From NCBI RefSeq assembly GCF_040939455.1, contig NC_134106.1, positions 85,691,001 through 85,755,000 of the forward strand: DNA of 64,000 nt, in the 5' to 3' direction. The translations under genes and the position numbers were made by a program. How positions within the stretch are numbered: position 1 is the stretch's first letter; each line of letters starts with the position of its first letter. Of this stretch, positions 23,240-36,949 are shown in pieces. The stretch comes from Microcebus murinus. Its lineage: Eukaryota > Chordata > Mammalia > Primates > Cheirogaleidae. Under the pieces are notes generated by a model. It was not told the origin of the DNA. It worked only from the letters and a program-made list of their open reading frames with translations, and ran no database searches.

Positions 23240-24130
23240 GCTACCAAGGATACTTCCATAACTGTTTCTTGATACCCAGGAATCCAGAATGTGGAAATCA
23301 AAGGTAAATCGATTCAAAATACACACACTGAAATACAGAGTGAAACAAAGCAAATATAGAAAAGGGTATTTAAAAAAATAGTGGTACATTGAAAAAATCT
23401 TACCATACTTGTATTTGAAATCCCAAGAAAGGAAGAGAAAGAAAAAAGTACAAAAGCAATATTAGAACATATGACTGTCCCACTGAAGACTTTTCATTAA
23501 AAAGAAAAAACAAAAAAAAAAAAAAAATAGAACATATGACTGAAAATGTTCTAATTTTGATGAAATCATCAACACACAAATTAAAGAAATTCGGCAAATG
23601 TCAAGAAGGATTAATACAAAGAAAAACATCCCTTCCTACATTGCAACAAAACTACTGAAAACCGAAGAAAAGGACAACATTTCAAAAATAAGTATGGCAA
23701 ATAAACATATTACCTTTTGTCTTCTCATCAGAAGCCAGAAGACAGTATAATTACATCTTAAAAATGCTGATAGAAAATAGCCAACAACTAGATTTCTATA
23801 CCCAGTGAAAAACATCACTCAAAACATGGAAGTGACATAAAGATGTTTCAGATAAATAAAAACTAATAAACTTTGTTGTTGGCAAATCTAAACTAAAAGA
23901 AATATCAAGTGGAATTCTATAAGCAGAAGGAAAATAATTCCAGATAAAAGCATCAGAAACAGAAGAAAAAAGAAGAAGGGGAAGTGTATTACAATAATAA
24001 TGTCTTAGAGGAACTGAAACCTATACAGAACAAAGTGTTTGATAACAATAGCACAACAGCAGAGGAGCAAATGGAGTTAAAATGTTACAGGATGTTGTAG
24101 TACTGACAGGGACATGGTAAAATAAATATA
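23240..24130 (+). mobile_element. HAL1/L1-related fragment
   Basis: CAGAAGCCAGAAGACAGTAT, GATTTCTATACCCAGTGAAA, AAGATGTTTCAGATAAATAA and ATTCTATAAGCAGAAGGAAA follow the HAL1/L1 ORF1 3' region in sense orientation. Start uncertain. Confidence 0.7.
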
Positions 24131-24519
24131 TATTTTCTTTATATATTCTTTGTATATTATTGGATATATGTAGATTTAGGATTGTTTTATCTTCCTGCTA
24201 GACTGATATAACTACTGATACATTTGGATTGGCTTCTACTCTTGCTATTATTGTTTTTTATTCAATTTGTTTTATACTTAATTTTCTCTGTCCTTGCTTT
24301 ATTTTGGATTAGTATAGTATTTTTAATATAATAGACTATATTTTAGTTATATAATCATATTCAGTATTTTATAATGTTCATTCCCAACCAATTATAGTTA
24401 ATATAAAGTATAATATATATAAAGAATATATATAAAGAATATATAAAGAAAGATATATATTTATATATAAATATATATATATACACAAATATATAAAGAA
24501 CAAATTGAGAAAACTAAAA
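24131..24519. repeat. AT-rich low-complexity DNA
   Basis: Dense TATATA and AAAGAATATATA words, particularly at 24410-24500. Probably part of the surrounding L1 patchwork but too simple to assign. Confidence 0.7.
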
Positions 24520-25735
<1,216 letters not shown>

Positions 25736-25744
25736 TACTAGGTA

Positions 25745-25850
25745 TATGAGTCTGTTTCTGGATTTTCTCTTCTGTTTCTTTGGTCTGTTTGTCTCTCCTG
25801 ACACCTACAACACACAAGCTTAATTACTACAGCTTTGTAATATTAAGGAG
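25745..25850 (-). mobile_element. Old L1 fragment, antisense
   Basis: TTCTGGATTTTCTCTTCTGT, ACACACAAGCTTAATTACTA and CAGCTTTGTAATATTAAG match the antisense strand of L1M ORF2, against the orientation of its neighbours. Confidence 0.5.
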
Positions 25851-25944
25851 AATTAAGAAGAAATGGAAAATCTGAATATTCCTATATTTATTAAAGACAT
25901 TCAATTTGTTTGTAAAAACATTTTCACATAAACACACACACATA

Positions 25945-25954
25945 TATATGTGTT

Positions 25955-25992
<38 letters not shown>

Positions 25993-26002
25993 AACACATA
26001 TA
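25945..26002. repeat. Perfect 58-bp palindrome with (TA)n centre
   Basis: The arms TATATGTGTTTGTGTA and TACACAAACACATATA flank 26 bases of alternating TA. Every base pair matches across the centre at 25973/25974. It could extrude as a cruciform. Confidence 0.97.
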
Positions 26003-26987
26003 CTGGCCCAGAAGGTTTCATTTGTGATTTTTTTAAAACAATTAAGGAAGAAATAACACACTTACATAAATCACACAGAAAAGAGAAGAGAGGGCTTCAC
26101 AATTTATTTTATGAAGTCAACAAAACTTTGGTATGAAAACTCAACAAGAATATATAAGTACAAAAATTATAGGCTATCTCTTTCATAAATAATAAAAACA
26201 TTTTAAATTAATGAACAAAATCTAACAATATATAAATATGTCATAAGAAGTTTGTTTTATCCCAGGAATACAAGAATGATTTAACATGCACAAATCAGTC
26301 AATGCTATTCATCATAGTAACAGAACAAAATAAATGATTATAGATGGAGAAAAACATTTGATAAATTTCAATATTTATAATTTATTCTTTAAAACTCAGT
26401 TACCTATGAATAAAAGGAAACCTCTTTAATTTGGTAGAGATTATTCTTTTTTATCAATTCTTAATGGTGAAATGTTGAAATTGGGATCAAGGATACCCAC
26501 TTTAACAATTTCTCTTATACTTAGAATTAGAGAATGACACAGTGTAATAAAATAAGAAGATAGAGGTTATAAAGACTAGAAAGAAAAAATACCTATAATT
26601 ATTTGCAGATATTACATTGTATAAAGAGAAAATCCAAAAGAATTAATAGCCACATTATAATTAATACGGAAGTTAACAAAAGATCTAAAACAAGTCAACA
26701 AGTTAACAGACAAAAGTAATTATATCCTTTTATGACAAAAATACACAAAAGGAATATGCATTTTGGAAATCAAAAATACAGAAAATATTCAGAAATAAAT
26801 CTAACAAAAAATGTCCTGCATAATCTCTGCGTTATATGATTGTGATAAATTAAAGAAACCCAAATCGAGATATATTCCATATTTGTATATCAGAAGACTT
26901 GTCATAGAAAAGATTTAAATTCTTTCCAAATTAACCTAGAGATTCCACACTCTGAGTATGGAACCTCAAGCCAAATCCCAGAAAAGT

Positions 26988-26990
<3 letters not shown>

Positions 26991-27037
<47 letters not shown>
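26991..27037. repeat. (GT)n microsatellite
   Basis: 23 uninterrupted GT units, inserted in the old L1. Confidence 0.98.
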
Positions 27038-27038
<1 letters not shown>

Positions 27039-27049
27039 CTTAACAAGCT

Positions 27050-27135
27050 GATTCTAATTTTTTATTTTATTATTTTTATTTTATTGTTTATTTATTTTAA
27101 TATTTTTATTTTATCATGATTATTATTATACATAG
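27050..27135. repeat. (TTTTA)n-like low complexity
   Basis: Imperfect TTTTATTTTATTATTT units on + just after the GT repeat. Confidence 0.85.
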
Positions 27136-27450
27136 AAATGCAAGATACCAACAATTTTCAAAGAACTCATGAAGAAGAGCAAAGCCAAATGACTTGTGCT
27201 ACCAGGTCTTAAGATCTCTCACAAAGCTGTAGTAGTTAAGGTTGTGTGATGCCAGTGATAGGAGAGGAACAGAATAGAAAATCCAGAAATGGACTCAGAC
27301 ACCTGATTTATGATAGAGGTAAAATGTACTACAATAGGGAAAGAAAGTTCTCTTCAAATGATGGCTCTTTTTTTCTCCTTTATTACCTCTGTCAGGCCAG
27401 GTTTGTCAAAAACCTGAGGCTAACATACAGAGCTTATGAACTATTATTCT

Positions 27451-28254
27451 ATTAGAAGCACAATCCCATGCAACAGAAGCGAGAGACAAAGTCAGAGATG
27501 AAGGGAGGGTGGGAGAGCCAAGGCAAGGATACCTATCTGAGCAGCCCTTGCTAAATGTGGAAATCAAAACCCTTGCTCAATCTAGGGAAATGCACTTTAA
27601 TAAGCCATGCGAACATCTGGCCAGGACCGTCCCTCAGAGGAGGCAAAGTGGGAACCATTTATCTTCCAGTTGCCTCCCATAGGTCAGAGAGTCACCTTTT
27701 AAAACATGAACTACCCACATTCTAGGGAACACACCTGGACAGGTCTAGTGAGCTCTCAGCACAGAGGCCGAGAGTGCAGCGTGGGCAGGAGGTGAGGGAC
27801 AGCCAGGTGGCACCTGCAGCAAGGCTGGCCAAGCCTAGACAGAGCTGGAGAGAGAGACTGGGGCTATGAGTGGGTCTGGGAGAATAAGGGGAGTCGGGTA
27901 CAGTGCCATCAGCCAAGTTAGAAAAACACACCGCTTTTACGCATATATTGAAGGCAAACTCAAGGAAATTGTAATTAACCAGTACCATCTTCAATGTCTT
28001 GTCCTAGGAAAGATAATATCAAATCAATCTGGATTTGTCTCAAGTTTAATACGAGCATATTCCTTTAAACAATCTGCCAGGGTCTGAAAATCAAAGAAAA
28101 AAATCTGTCTCCCTCTAGTGTCCAAACTGTTATTTTACAATTCTATTGGCTGTTAGGTAGACAAATTTGGAAAACAAAATGTTGTTTTAGCTTCTAGAGG
28201 AAAAATATTTCAAGTTGTTATGTGATATCAAATTGTTTAATGTAAGGCAGGTGC
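27451..28254. other. Unassigned intergenic DNA
   Basis: Bases 27460-27900 are GC-richer. A 90-codon minus frame (27722-27994) and a 73-codon + frame have no recognisable domains. Confidence 0.4.
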
Positions 28255-28455
28255 AGCAAAAGTTTTCTGTAAAGTGCATATGGTAAATATTTTAAATATT
28301 GCAAAGTACATACAGTCTCTGTTGCATATTTGCCTTAGTTTTTTGTTTTGCTTTATTTTAGCAACCTATTAAAATATAAAAATCATTCATCATACACTGA
28401 CCATACAGACCATACAAAAGCAGGTCAGACTAGGTTATAGAGTTTGCTGACCTTC
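28255..28455. mobile_element. hAT-Charlie-type short transposon
   Basis: CAAAAGTTTTCTGTAAAGTG, GGTAAATATTTTAAATATTG, CATACAGTCTCTGTTGCATA and the terminal AGTTTGCTGACC match a common non-autonomous Charlie family. The exact name is uncertain. Confidence 0.65.
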
Positions 28456-29144
28456 ATGAGGAATGCCATCTATTATTAAAGATACATGTATTCCTATACT
28501 TATTTATAATTAATATTTAATTTATTTATTACATATATTAGATACTGATACATATACTTCTAATATTATGATGCATTTTGTCTTTAAACGTAAATATTTA
28601 TAATGTCAAGTGTTTTACAAATATTCTTTGTTTTTAATGTTTATTCTTAGGTCAAAATTCTGAAGAATCCTGGCATTTTGGTACACCCCTAGTATTTGGA
28701 AGAAACTCTCTTTCAGTGCAGAAATTCTTTGTACAATATCTCTAAAAGTGGATCTTTTTTTTACTTCCAACCAAAATGTCTCCATTACAGTTAATACTTC
28801 TTCTTACAATATCCTGCCTGATCGCTAGATGGCGCTAGTTGTTTAAATTTCTGAATTGCATACAGTTGATAAGAATTCATTTGAAACTTTCATGTACATG
28901 GATTCTGCTTTGGGACTTAGGCCTGTCCAGTCCCTCTTCCATATTACGGTTCTTCACATATTTTAAGATGCTATATTTTCCCATCAGATTTCCCTTCATC
29001 TGAGATTTTGAGATACCAGAGGCAACCAGGTTGCAGGACCTATCTTTGAATTAGTTTCAGGCACAGTGCTTGGTTTTAATAATTATTAGCCTTAACACTT
29101 GAATAAGATTCTTAAGCTCCCTGAGCTAGAGGGAAGCGAAATAG
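28456..29144. other. Unassigned intergenic DNA
   Basis: AT-rich at 28490-28620. No gene or repeat recognised apart from the CTCF-like motif listed separately. Confidence 0.4.
28819..28837 (+). promoter_or_regulatory. Strong CTCF-like motif
   Basis: TGATCGCTAGATGGCGCTA agrees with the 19-base CTCF consensus at about 17 positions, including the whole core CTAGATGGCGCT. It contains two CpGs in an otherwise AT-rich, CpG-poor setting. Whether it is bound is unknown. Confidence 0.45.
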
Positions 29145-29395
29145 TAGAATGATTGTGTCCAGGCACTGCAAGCAAAATAACTGAGTTTAAATCCTGATTC
29201 CACCTCTGTAAATTAGCTGAAAATTACTCAACTCCACTGTACCTCTGTTTCCTCATCTATAAAATGTGTAATTAATAATATAATATTATAAGCTTCTTGA
29301 TAAGTTTATTGGAGATAACACATGTAAAATGTTTAATTCAGTGCTTGGAACATTAAAAATATTTAATAATAGCTTATTATTTTATGCATTCTATC
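29145..29395 (+). repeat. MIR SINE
   Basis: AACTGAGTTTAAATCCTGAT, TCCACCTCTGTAAATTAGCT, GTTTCCTCATCTATAAAATG, GTAAAATGTTTAATTCAGTG and CTTGGAACATTAAAAAT in MIR order. Confidence 0.87.
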
Positions 29396-29399
29396 AATA

Positions 29400-29735
29400 T
29401 TTATACATATAATTTTAATGGCTGATTTTATATTTCATCATAAAAAGTTCTATGATTCATTTAACTATCCCCAACCATGAGATAATTTTGCAGTTTTGGC
29501 ATTTTTAATTTAACAATGCAATGAACATCTTTGTATGTAAACCTTTGTCTCTAAATGAATTAAGATTTGTTTCCAGATGTATCATTACTAGGTCAGTGAG
29601 CTTAAATATGGCTCAATTATTTTCAAAAAATTTTACACCAATTTGGCCTTCTATCAGCAGTGTTTCCATGTGACTTTCTAAATGAATACTGAATTACTAA
29701 ATTTTCTAAGTATTTGCTAATTTTAGGGATATCAG
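29400..29735 (-). mobile_element. Old L1 3' UTR fragment, antisense
   Basis: TTTAATGGCTGATTTTATAT, AACAATGCAATGAACATCTT, TGTAAACCTTTGTCTCTAAA and CACCAATTTGGCCTTCTATC follow the antisense L1M 3' UTR. Confidence 0.68.
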
Positions 29736-30876
29736 TCACTCTTTTTTAATAACCATTTATGTTTATTATAGAAAAATGGGAAAAGAAAACATAAAGAGAA
29801 AAAAAAACATAAAGAGAAGAAAATGAAAGCCCTCGGAAGCCCACTTGCTATGTATTCTTCTCTGTCCGTTCATTTCAGTGGAACCTTCTGACAACACTTC
29901 CATTGAGTCACTCTTTTTTGACAGTAAATAACTGAACTCTCTTGTAACAGTTTAGGGTAAATGAGGCAAATTATTCATGAATATACACATGTATTAGAGC
30001 TTTGGGAGGTAGGACTTCTAGTAAAATAAAATAAAATATATATATACATATATACATATACATATATGCTATTTTCTCTCGAATATACTTGATCTGTAAA
30101 ACCCTGAAACATCTGACCTTTGCCAGCATGCCTGACACATGTTTCCACTGGTCTGCCAGGGACAATGCTGAGGAAACTCTGGCCCTGAGAACTGTTTCAC
30201 TTGCCCATCCCCTACTTCAAATTTCCCTTTTCCCTGAGTTGTTCAGTCTGTCTGAGCCCGTAATGAACCAGAGGAGAGACTGACAGTTTGATCAAACTTT
30301 ACATTTGATACAACTTCAGGCTGGTTAGACTAGAACAGACAGCCCTCAACTTTATGTGAGCTTCCTTCACTATAATTTTTTTTGCCCTGTCTTAGGTCCA
30401 AACTTCTGCCCCTGTACCTAAATGAAAATAAGTATTCCCTGCCTCAACTTTCCTGTTATTGCAAAATTTGACACAGTTCCTTAAGTAGCAAGACCCCTCG
30501 CCAGTTGTTAGTTCTCTCCCCACAGTGGTCTATCTCATGGTCTTTGCTTAGAAAAGCTTTGCTCACCCACCTATTCCAGGAGATGTTCTGGCTTAGACTC
30601 TGAGCATCTCCCTATTGCAATAATTCTCCTTAATCAAGTCTCCCCTTACTAATGTCCAGAGAAATATTTGTGTCTCTTTAACAGTACATAAAACTAATAA
30701 TTCTCTTCCTACATTTCTAAGAGTCTGTTGGAATGGAGCTGGCAGTTGCTGGCAGAGGGGGTATCAGAGTACAAATGTGTTAAATAACTTTCCCAAGACC
30801 TCAATACCAATAAGTGGTTGATTTAGGATTTTCAACTAGACATTTCTGACTCCAAAACCCATCTTTTCTCAGTATA
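29736..30876. other. Unassigned intergenic DNA
   Basis: Nothing recognisable apart from short A-rich runs at 29790-29825 and a TATATACATATATACATATA tract near 30036-30066. Confidence 0.4.
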
Positions 30877-30877
30877 T

Positions 30878-30963
30878 GGAAGGAAGGAAGGAAGGAAGGA
30901 AGGAAGGAAGGAAGGAAGGAAGGAAGGAAGGAAGGAAGGAAGGAAGGAAGGAAGGAAGGAAGG
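30878..30963. repeat. (GGAA)n microsatellite
   Basis: About 21 uninterrupted GGAA units on +. This also makes a 62-codon artificial frame of repeated Lys-Glu-Gly-Arg-like residues. Confidence 0.98.
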
Positions 30964-31734
30964 GGACTACACTATTCCCCCAGGCCATATCACCTGTCCC
31001 TGTAATTGCTACAAGCCCCATTATGGAGGTTCATAGAACCCAACCTCACTCAGTTTCCTACTGAAGTGCTTTGTCTCTCTCATGAGTGAGAACAGATTAA
31101 TGATACCCATTTTATCTGTTGGGACAGCCAGAAGACAAAAACCACAGCAGCAGTATTTTCATAGACAGATTTTAATGTAAAGAGTGATCAACTAGATATT
31201 GAAGAATCAGAAGGCAATAAAATAAAACAAAACACTTGGGTATTCTGAAAGTAGCAATTGCAGAAAGCAGCTGTCACCCCTAAGGCTGGTGAAACAAAGA
31301 CAGGGGGTTGAATCATTAAAATTTGGAACTTGGAGGAGAAGCCCCTTGAGACGGCGACCCAGGGCCCTGTAGAGGGGCTGGGCAGGTGCTGACGTCGTTG
31401 AGGAGGGCCGAGGGTGTGTTGCAGGGGCTGGGAAAGCTACACACGGAATCCAGCTGCTGCCACGGGAAGGCCCTAACCTGCGGCGGTGGCAGAGCTTGCC
31501 GGGTCTCGCTCACAGCTGCAGGAAGCAAGTCTGCCCGTCTCCCTCAGGCCCACAAGTGCTCCTCTCGTGCCGCATGGGCAGGGCCGACGGCTGGCAAAGC
31601 AGCACGTGACGTGCAGAGTCACAGCCCTGGCCTCACAAAACAGAGCACAGAAGGGGGGGCTGGAAGCCAGAAAACAACAGATTACTAACCGGCACACCCA
31701 CATCGCCCCTCTGTTGATAGACAACAGGTGACAC
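30964..31734. other. Unassigned, GC-richer DNA
   Basis: Bases 31320-31640 are GC-rich with several CpGs (CGGCGACCC, GACGTCGTTG, GCACGTGACGTG). The layout suggests an old LTR, but I cannot name one. The 100-codon + frame at 31386 is not recognised. Confidence 0.35.
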
Positions 31735-32110
31735 TTCAGTCATCTACTGCTGCACAACAAACTATTCCCAGAGTGGAGTAGCATAAAACAGTTTACCATC
31801 TTTTCGTGCTTCTTCGAGTTGGCCATATGGGCAGTTCTGCTGGCCTCACCCGGGGTCACTTGTGCACCTGACCAGCACCAAGGTGGCCTCACACACACAT
31901 TGGGATACTGACGTGGGCTGTGGACAATGAATGGCACCTCAGTTCTCTGTCTGTGGCCTCTCGTCCTCCAGCAGGTGATGCTGGGCTTCTCCACAGGAGT
32001 TGATGTCTGCACTCTAAGGGCTGTAAGGCCTCTGGAGGCTCCATTCCTACACCCACACATCATTTCCAGCATGTTCTTTCAGCTAAAGTAAGCACAGGCC
32101 AGCCCAGTCC
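31735..32110 (-). mobile_element. LTR-like repeat, antisense
   Basis: CATCTACTGCTGCACAACAA, GAGTGGAGTAGCATAAAACA and the CTGGCCTCACCCGGGGTCAC region resemble the antisense end of a common mammalian LTR family. It lies next to the antisense ERV-L pol remnant. Name uncertain. Confidence 0.45.
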
Positions 32111-32329
32111 CAAGGGGATGAAGAAAGACCTACTACCTCATGATGGGGGAGGGTAGTGAATCATTTTGCAAATAGGTCTGGACACATGAGACACAGGAAG
32201 GCTGACTCATGGGAGCTGTGACTGCAGCCACCCTCACAGGTGGGGGACCCTTATTCCTTCAGGTAGGGCTCACCTGGAACTACAAACTCTAAGAAAGAAT
32301 GTCCCCTGGCCTGCCTTGATTCTGTCAAT

Positions 32330-34235
32330 GATGACTTTCCAGAACTGCTCCTAAATGTCAGCTGATCTTGAGAGTCAGGGGCTACTGGCCGAGCCTGATT
32401 CTTTCCAGCCTCCCTACTCCTCCCTGTAACATAAAAGGCCCCCTATGACTTCCCAATCTCGTGCCCAGAGTTTTCCCTGGGCAGCAGTCCTCCTCCCCTT
32501 CTTCCTGGAACATGTTTGAGTGAAGCTCTCCTTATGGAAGCCCGGATGTGTTCTGACTGAATAGCGCCCTGTGGTTCTGCACAGCCCTGAACTTGAATGC
32601 ACCACTTCAAAGGTAGAAAGAGATGCTGTAATGCCCGTGCACTGAGACTTGGTGAGTGGGATAGACTCAACCCAGAGTGCCTCATTCCAGATGTCTGTGG
32701 CCAGGTGGTCCTACGACCAAGCACTGCAGCATGCCAGGAACTATTCCACAGGGGAAAAAATCTTTCCTGTGCTCCACCCTGCTGGCCTGTTGCCAGCCAG
32801 CTCTAAAACGCCTAAGTGAGGGACATAAGGGGCTTCTTGTTGCCCCAGTGCAGGTGGCATGGATGTGCTTAAACCCCCAAAGCCTGGACTGTGATTCTCC
32901 CTCTGCATCTGTGCCTACTAGTAATGCCCCCAACACCATGGGGTCTGTAGATTTTCCAGAAAGTGACATCAGTGTCCACCGCAGCATGAACCTGCTATAG
33001 AGCACTTTCCTGCCATAGGACACACCCATAGCTGGCTATGTTCCATTGCCAGGTGTGGAATGTAATGTGTTACCACCAAAATCCCAAACAGACATGCAGG
33101 TGCTCCCCTTTGTTTTTTGTGGCAGGAGATGCAGGACGCAGCAACAATTTCTTTTACCTTGTGGGCAACATTCCAGCACCCCCCTGACTTCTAAACCCTT
33201 GAAAACTTTACTGAAGTGGCAGGTCCCTGAATTTCCCTCGGGGTTTATCTCCCCCTACCCCACCCTCTGGAGTGTGTGTGTCTTCTCCAGACCTACAAGG
33301 CTTCTTGCTTATCCTGCCCGATCAGCATGACGTCTGAACAGAGTGGATCAGCATGGTGTTCTGCAGACTGACCAGATGTCTTTAATCTATTATATGACAG
33401 AGGCCAGGAGGGCAAACACGATCCTGGGGCAAAACTCCCACTACACATTGTTCTTTCCACATGAATGCTAACAAGGCCTCTGTTCTGATCAGAAGAGGAA
33501 AGAGCACATTCTCCAAGGCACAGCACGTGCCCCAGGCAGTAGAAATCCACTCCAACAACAACAGTGCATCTGCAGCAGCAGCTGCCATCAGAGACACTAC
33601 TTGGTTGAACTTGTGGTGGTCTCCAGTCCCCACCCCAGGATCCATGCTGCTTCTGAAGAGGCTGCACTGAAGAGTTGAAAGGAAACCTGATAAGGACCAC
33701 CACCACCCACCACTCACCACTCCATGATAAGCTTAAGGTCTTTACGAATTCCACTCATCTCTGCCACCCAACTCCAGTGTCCCTGCAAACATGCAATATT
33801 GCAATTGATTTGCTACCATTTGCCATCTGGGGTTGGAGGGCAGTTTCGGCAGCTTCCACTTGGCCCTTTTATGCACAGAACAAGGGCCCAACATGCATGA
33901 TACTCCAGTGGCAAAGTCTATCAATCCAATTAAAGATTCAGCAACCAGGGAAAGAACCACTGGATGCAAAATGTAGCTGGGATTCAGCCAGTACTCTAGT
34001 GAGCGTGTAGCCCCAAAGCACCTGCTCTCACAGGGGGCTATGACGATGCTTTAGGTAATGTCAGCTTAGACCCATGTCCAGTAGTCCTCAAAAAGTATCT
34101 CCTTTTACTTCATGGGTTGATAAACTTTAGTCGCCCTAGGAGAGGAGCATGATAGAGCCTGAATCACGGGACACAGGTCCAGGAAGACACCAAAGAAAGG
34201 AAAGCTTTAGCTGAAAGAAGGAACGGGTCTGCATT
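32330..34235 (-). mobile_element. ERV-L pol remnant, antisense
   Basis: Old endogenous retrovirus internal DNA. Reading - from 34235 down, pieces in two shifting frames follow ERV-L pol in order. First comes the reverse-transcriptase region (FNQVVSLMAAA, VLPQDRVCPPGLCH, then SDVMLIGQDKQEAL near 33300). Next is the RT thumb (REIQGPATSVKF). Last is the RNase H approach (GESQSRLWGF and LKWCIQVQGCAEP, down to about 32520). The longest open piece is 153 codons (33293-33754). Frameshifts and stops break the rest. The RT aspartate pair is not intact: a Cys-Ser-Asp replaces the usual aromatic-Asp-Asp. The lower edge is approximate. Confidence 0.75.
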
Positions 34236-34237
34236 AG

Positions 34238-34604
34238 TCTGCTAGGGCCTCCATAACAAAGTACCACAGACTGGGGGGGGGGGGGGATTAAATCAACAGG
34301 TAGTTATAGTCTCACAGTTTTGGAAGCTTTAAGTTCAACATGAAGGTATCTGCAGGTTGGTTTCTTCTGGGGTCCGTCTTTGGCCTTCTCCATCTTCATG
34401 TGGTCTCTCCTCTGTGCTGCATGTCTGTGTCCAAATCCCCTCTTTGGGGATCCCCTCTTTGGCTGTGTCCAAAACCAGCCATTTTAACTTGATTATCTCT
34501 TCAGGGCTGATCCCCGAATTCAGCCACATTCTGAGGTCTGAGGGGTTAAGAATTCAGCATTTGAACTAGGGGGACACAATTCAGCCCATCAAAAGATCTT
34601 AGCC
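34238..34604 (-). mobile_element. MaLR LTR (MLT1/MST type), antisense
   Basis: TTAGTCTGCTAGGGCCTCCA, TAACAAAGTACCACAGACTG, TCTCACAGTTTTGGAAGCTT and GGGGGACACAATTCAGCCCA are the antisense MLT1/MST layout from 3' to 5' end. A run of 14 G at 34273-34286 interrupts it. Confidence 0.82.
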
Positions 34605-35944
34605 AGAAACGAAGTTGCAGGTGGTCCAGGCAGAGGACATCTGTGCCATGCTAAAGACTGCACCTGAAGCACTGCTTTCTCTCGACCTTTCACAGATGTG
34701 CCTGGGTTTATTTCCCCACTCTGCTTTGAGCTGACTAGTTTCCTGCTCAGCATGCCAAGAGTGCTGGAGAGCTGAGGCAGAGACACTGTGAAACCACCCC
34801 CAGGGAGACTTGCTGTGCTCATCTTCCTGCCTGATCAAGAGCAAGACCTCAGTACTTCTCTAGGAGCCCTAATCGTAGAATTCCCAGGAAAAGCCTCCAC
34901 GTCACCATCACGAGTGTCCAGCAGGCCCAGGACAGTCTGGTTCCAGTTCAACTCTGGAGTCCCAGATCCAGGCACGTTTGCTTCCCTAGGGGAGGGAATC
35001 ACGAGACCCTCCTTGAGAGAACATGAATCCATGGTCAAACCCCAGGGTGCCTTTCCAACAGCTCCAGGACCTCCCCACCGAGCTTCTCTCTCATATGGGG
35101 CTGCCCTATGACTGCCCTCTTCAAACTAGGACAATTAACAGGTCAACTCACTCCTGACCTCAGGAACTTCAGTCTTTATAAAGACTTAAAGACTGAAGAC
35201 TACTAGTCTATTTATGAAATCAACGGTGGGACAGTAAATTTTCTGGGGGTCAGACTCCATCTCTCAGAAAAGTATACTTTTCTCACCTGGTTTGGGTTTT
35301 GTTTGTTTTTTTTAATAGCTTATTTGCTTTTTTTCCAACTAAAAGTATAACCTTGTCCTTTCTGAGAGGTGAATTTCACTCCACTGCATTTCTCCTCTTC
35401 ACTCTACAAGGAAGGAGGAAGTCAGTGGGTGGCCACGCTAAGCCCGTTCCCCACCGCCCATGCCTCTGTTCACGGGCTCTGAATGTGTCCACCTCCTCAT
35501 GAGCATGTAAACAATTCTTTAATCCTTTTATGGTCACACACAATTGAGCTATTTCCACTGATGATGAAATCCTGTAATTTCCCAGGTAACTGAGCAATGT
35601 GTATGGCTTTCCCTGAACACGCTTCTATTGTGAAAAGAAATAAATGATCCCTGCAGGTGTTCAGTTGGTAACTCTATACACTCCAGCAGGTGTTTCCACT
35701 GAAGGGCCAACAGGTAAGGCAGCTGGGATCCCTGACTTGTTCTTTCCCCTTGGACAAATATTAGCCAGAGTACGTGTTCCCATCACCTTTGCCAAAACAT
35801 TTAATCCGGAAGATGTCTATAAAGTGAAAGTCTCTTTAGCATTACTCCAAGACTGAATGAATTCCAGTGAGCAATCATTCAACTGCAGACGAGTCTCTGC
35901 ATTGGCATTCCTGTTCCCTCCAACAACTCTCTCCAACAGCAACC
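34605..35944. other. Unassigned intergenic DNA
   Basis: No gene or repeat recognised apart from the hairpin at 35167. A 107-codon + frame (34788-35111) has no recognisable domain. Confidence 0.4.
35167..35198. repeat. 12-bp perfect inverted repeat
   Basis: CTTCAGTCTTTA and TAAAGACTGAAG pair exactly around the 8-base loop TAAAGACT. It is not followed by a T run, and its function is unknown. Confidence 0.9.
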
Positions 35945-36830
<886 letters not shown>

Positions 36831-36949
36831 GACCACCTATCTACCTACAGAGTTCAGACAAAAACTCCATAGTTATGTTGTTTAGAATTATCTGAAGGAG
36901 TCCTATACTCTGTATTTCATTCCTTGGTACCCACAGATTCACTTACAAT

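Larger units (their letters stand above)
26135..27450 (+). mobile_element. Old L1 ORF2 fragment with a GT repeat inside
   Basis: Sense L1 reverse-transcriptase wording: TTTATCCCAGGAATACAAGA, GAGAAAAACATTTGATAAAT, GAAATTGGGATCAAGGATAC, ATTTGCAGATATTACATTGT, then after the simple repeats AAAGCTGTAGTAGTTAAGGT and GAAATGGACTCAGACACC. Heavily mutated; no frame is left. Confidence 0.8.

Noticed and set aside
30876..31064. Lys-Glu-Gly-Arg repeat protein
   Set aside because: Pure translation of the GGAA microsatellite.
33293..33754. 153-codon minus frame as a host gene
   Set aside because: Its pieces follow ERV-L pol order and lie in a broken retroviral remnant.
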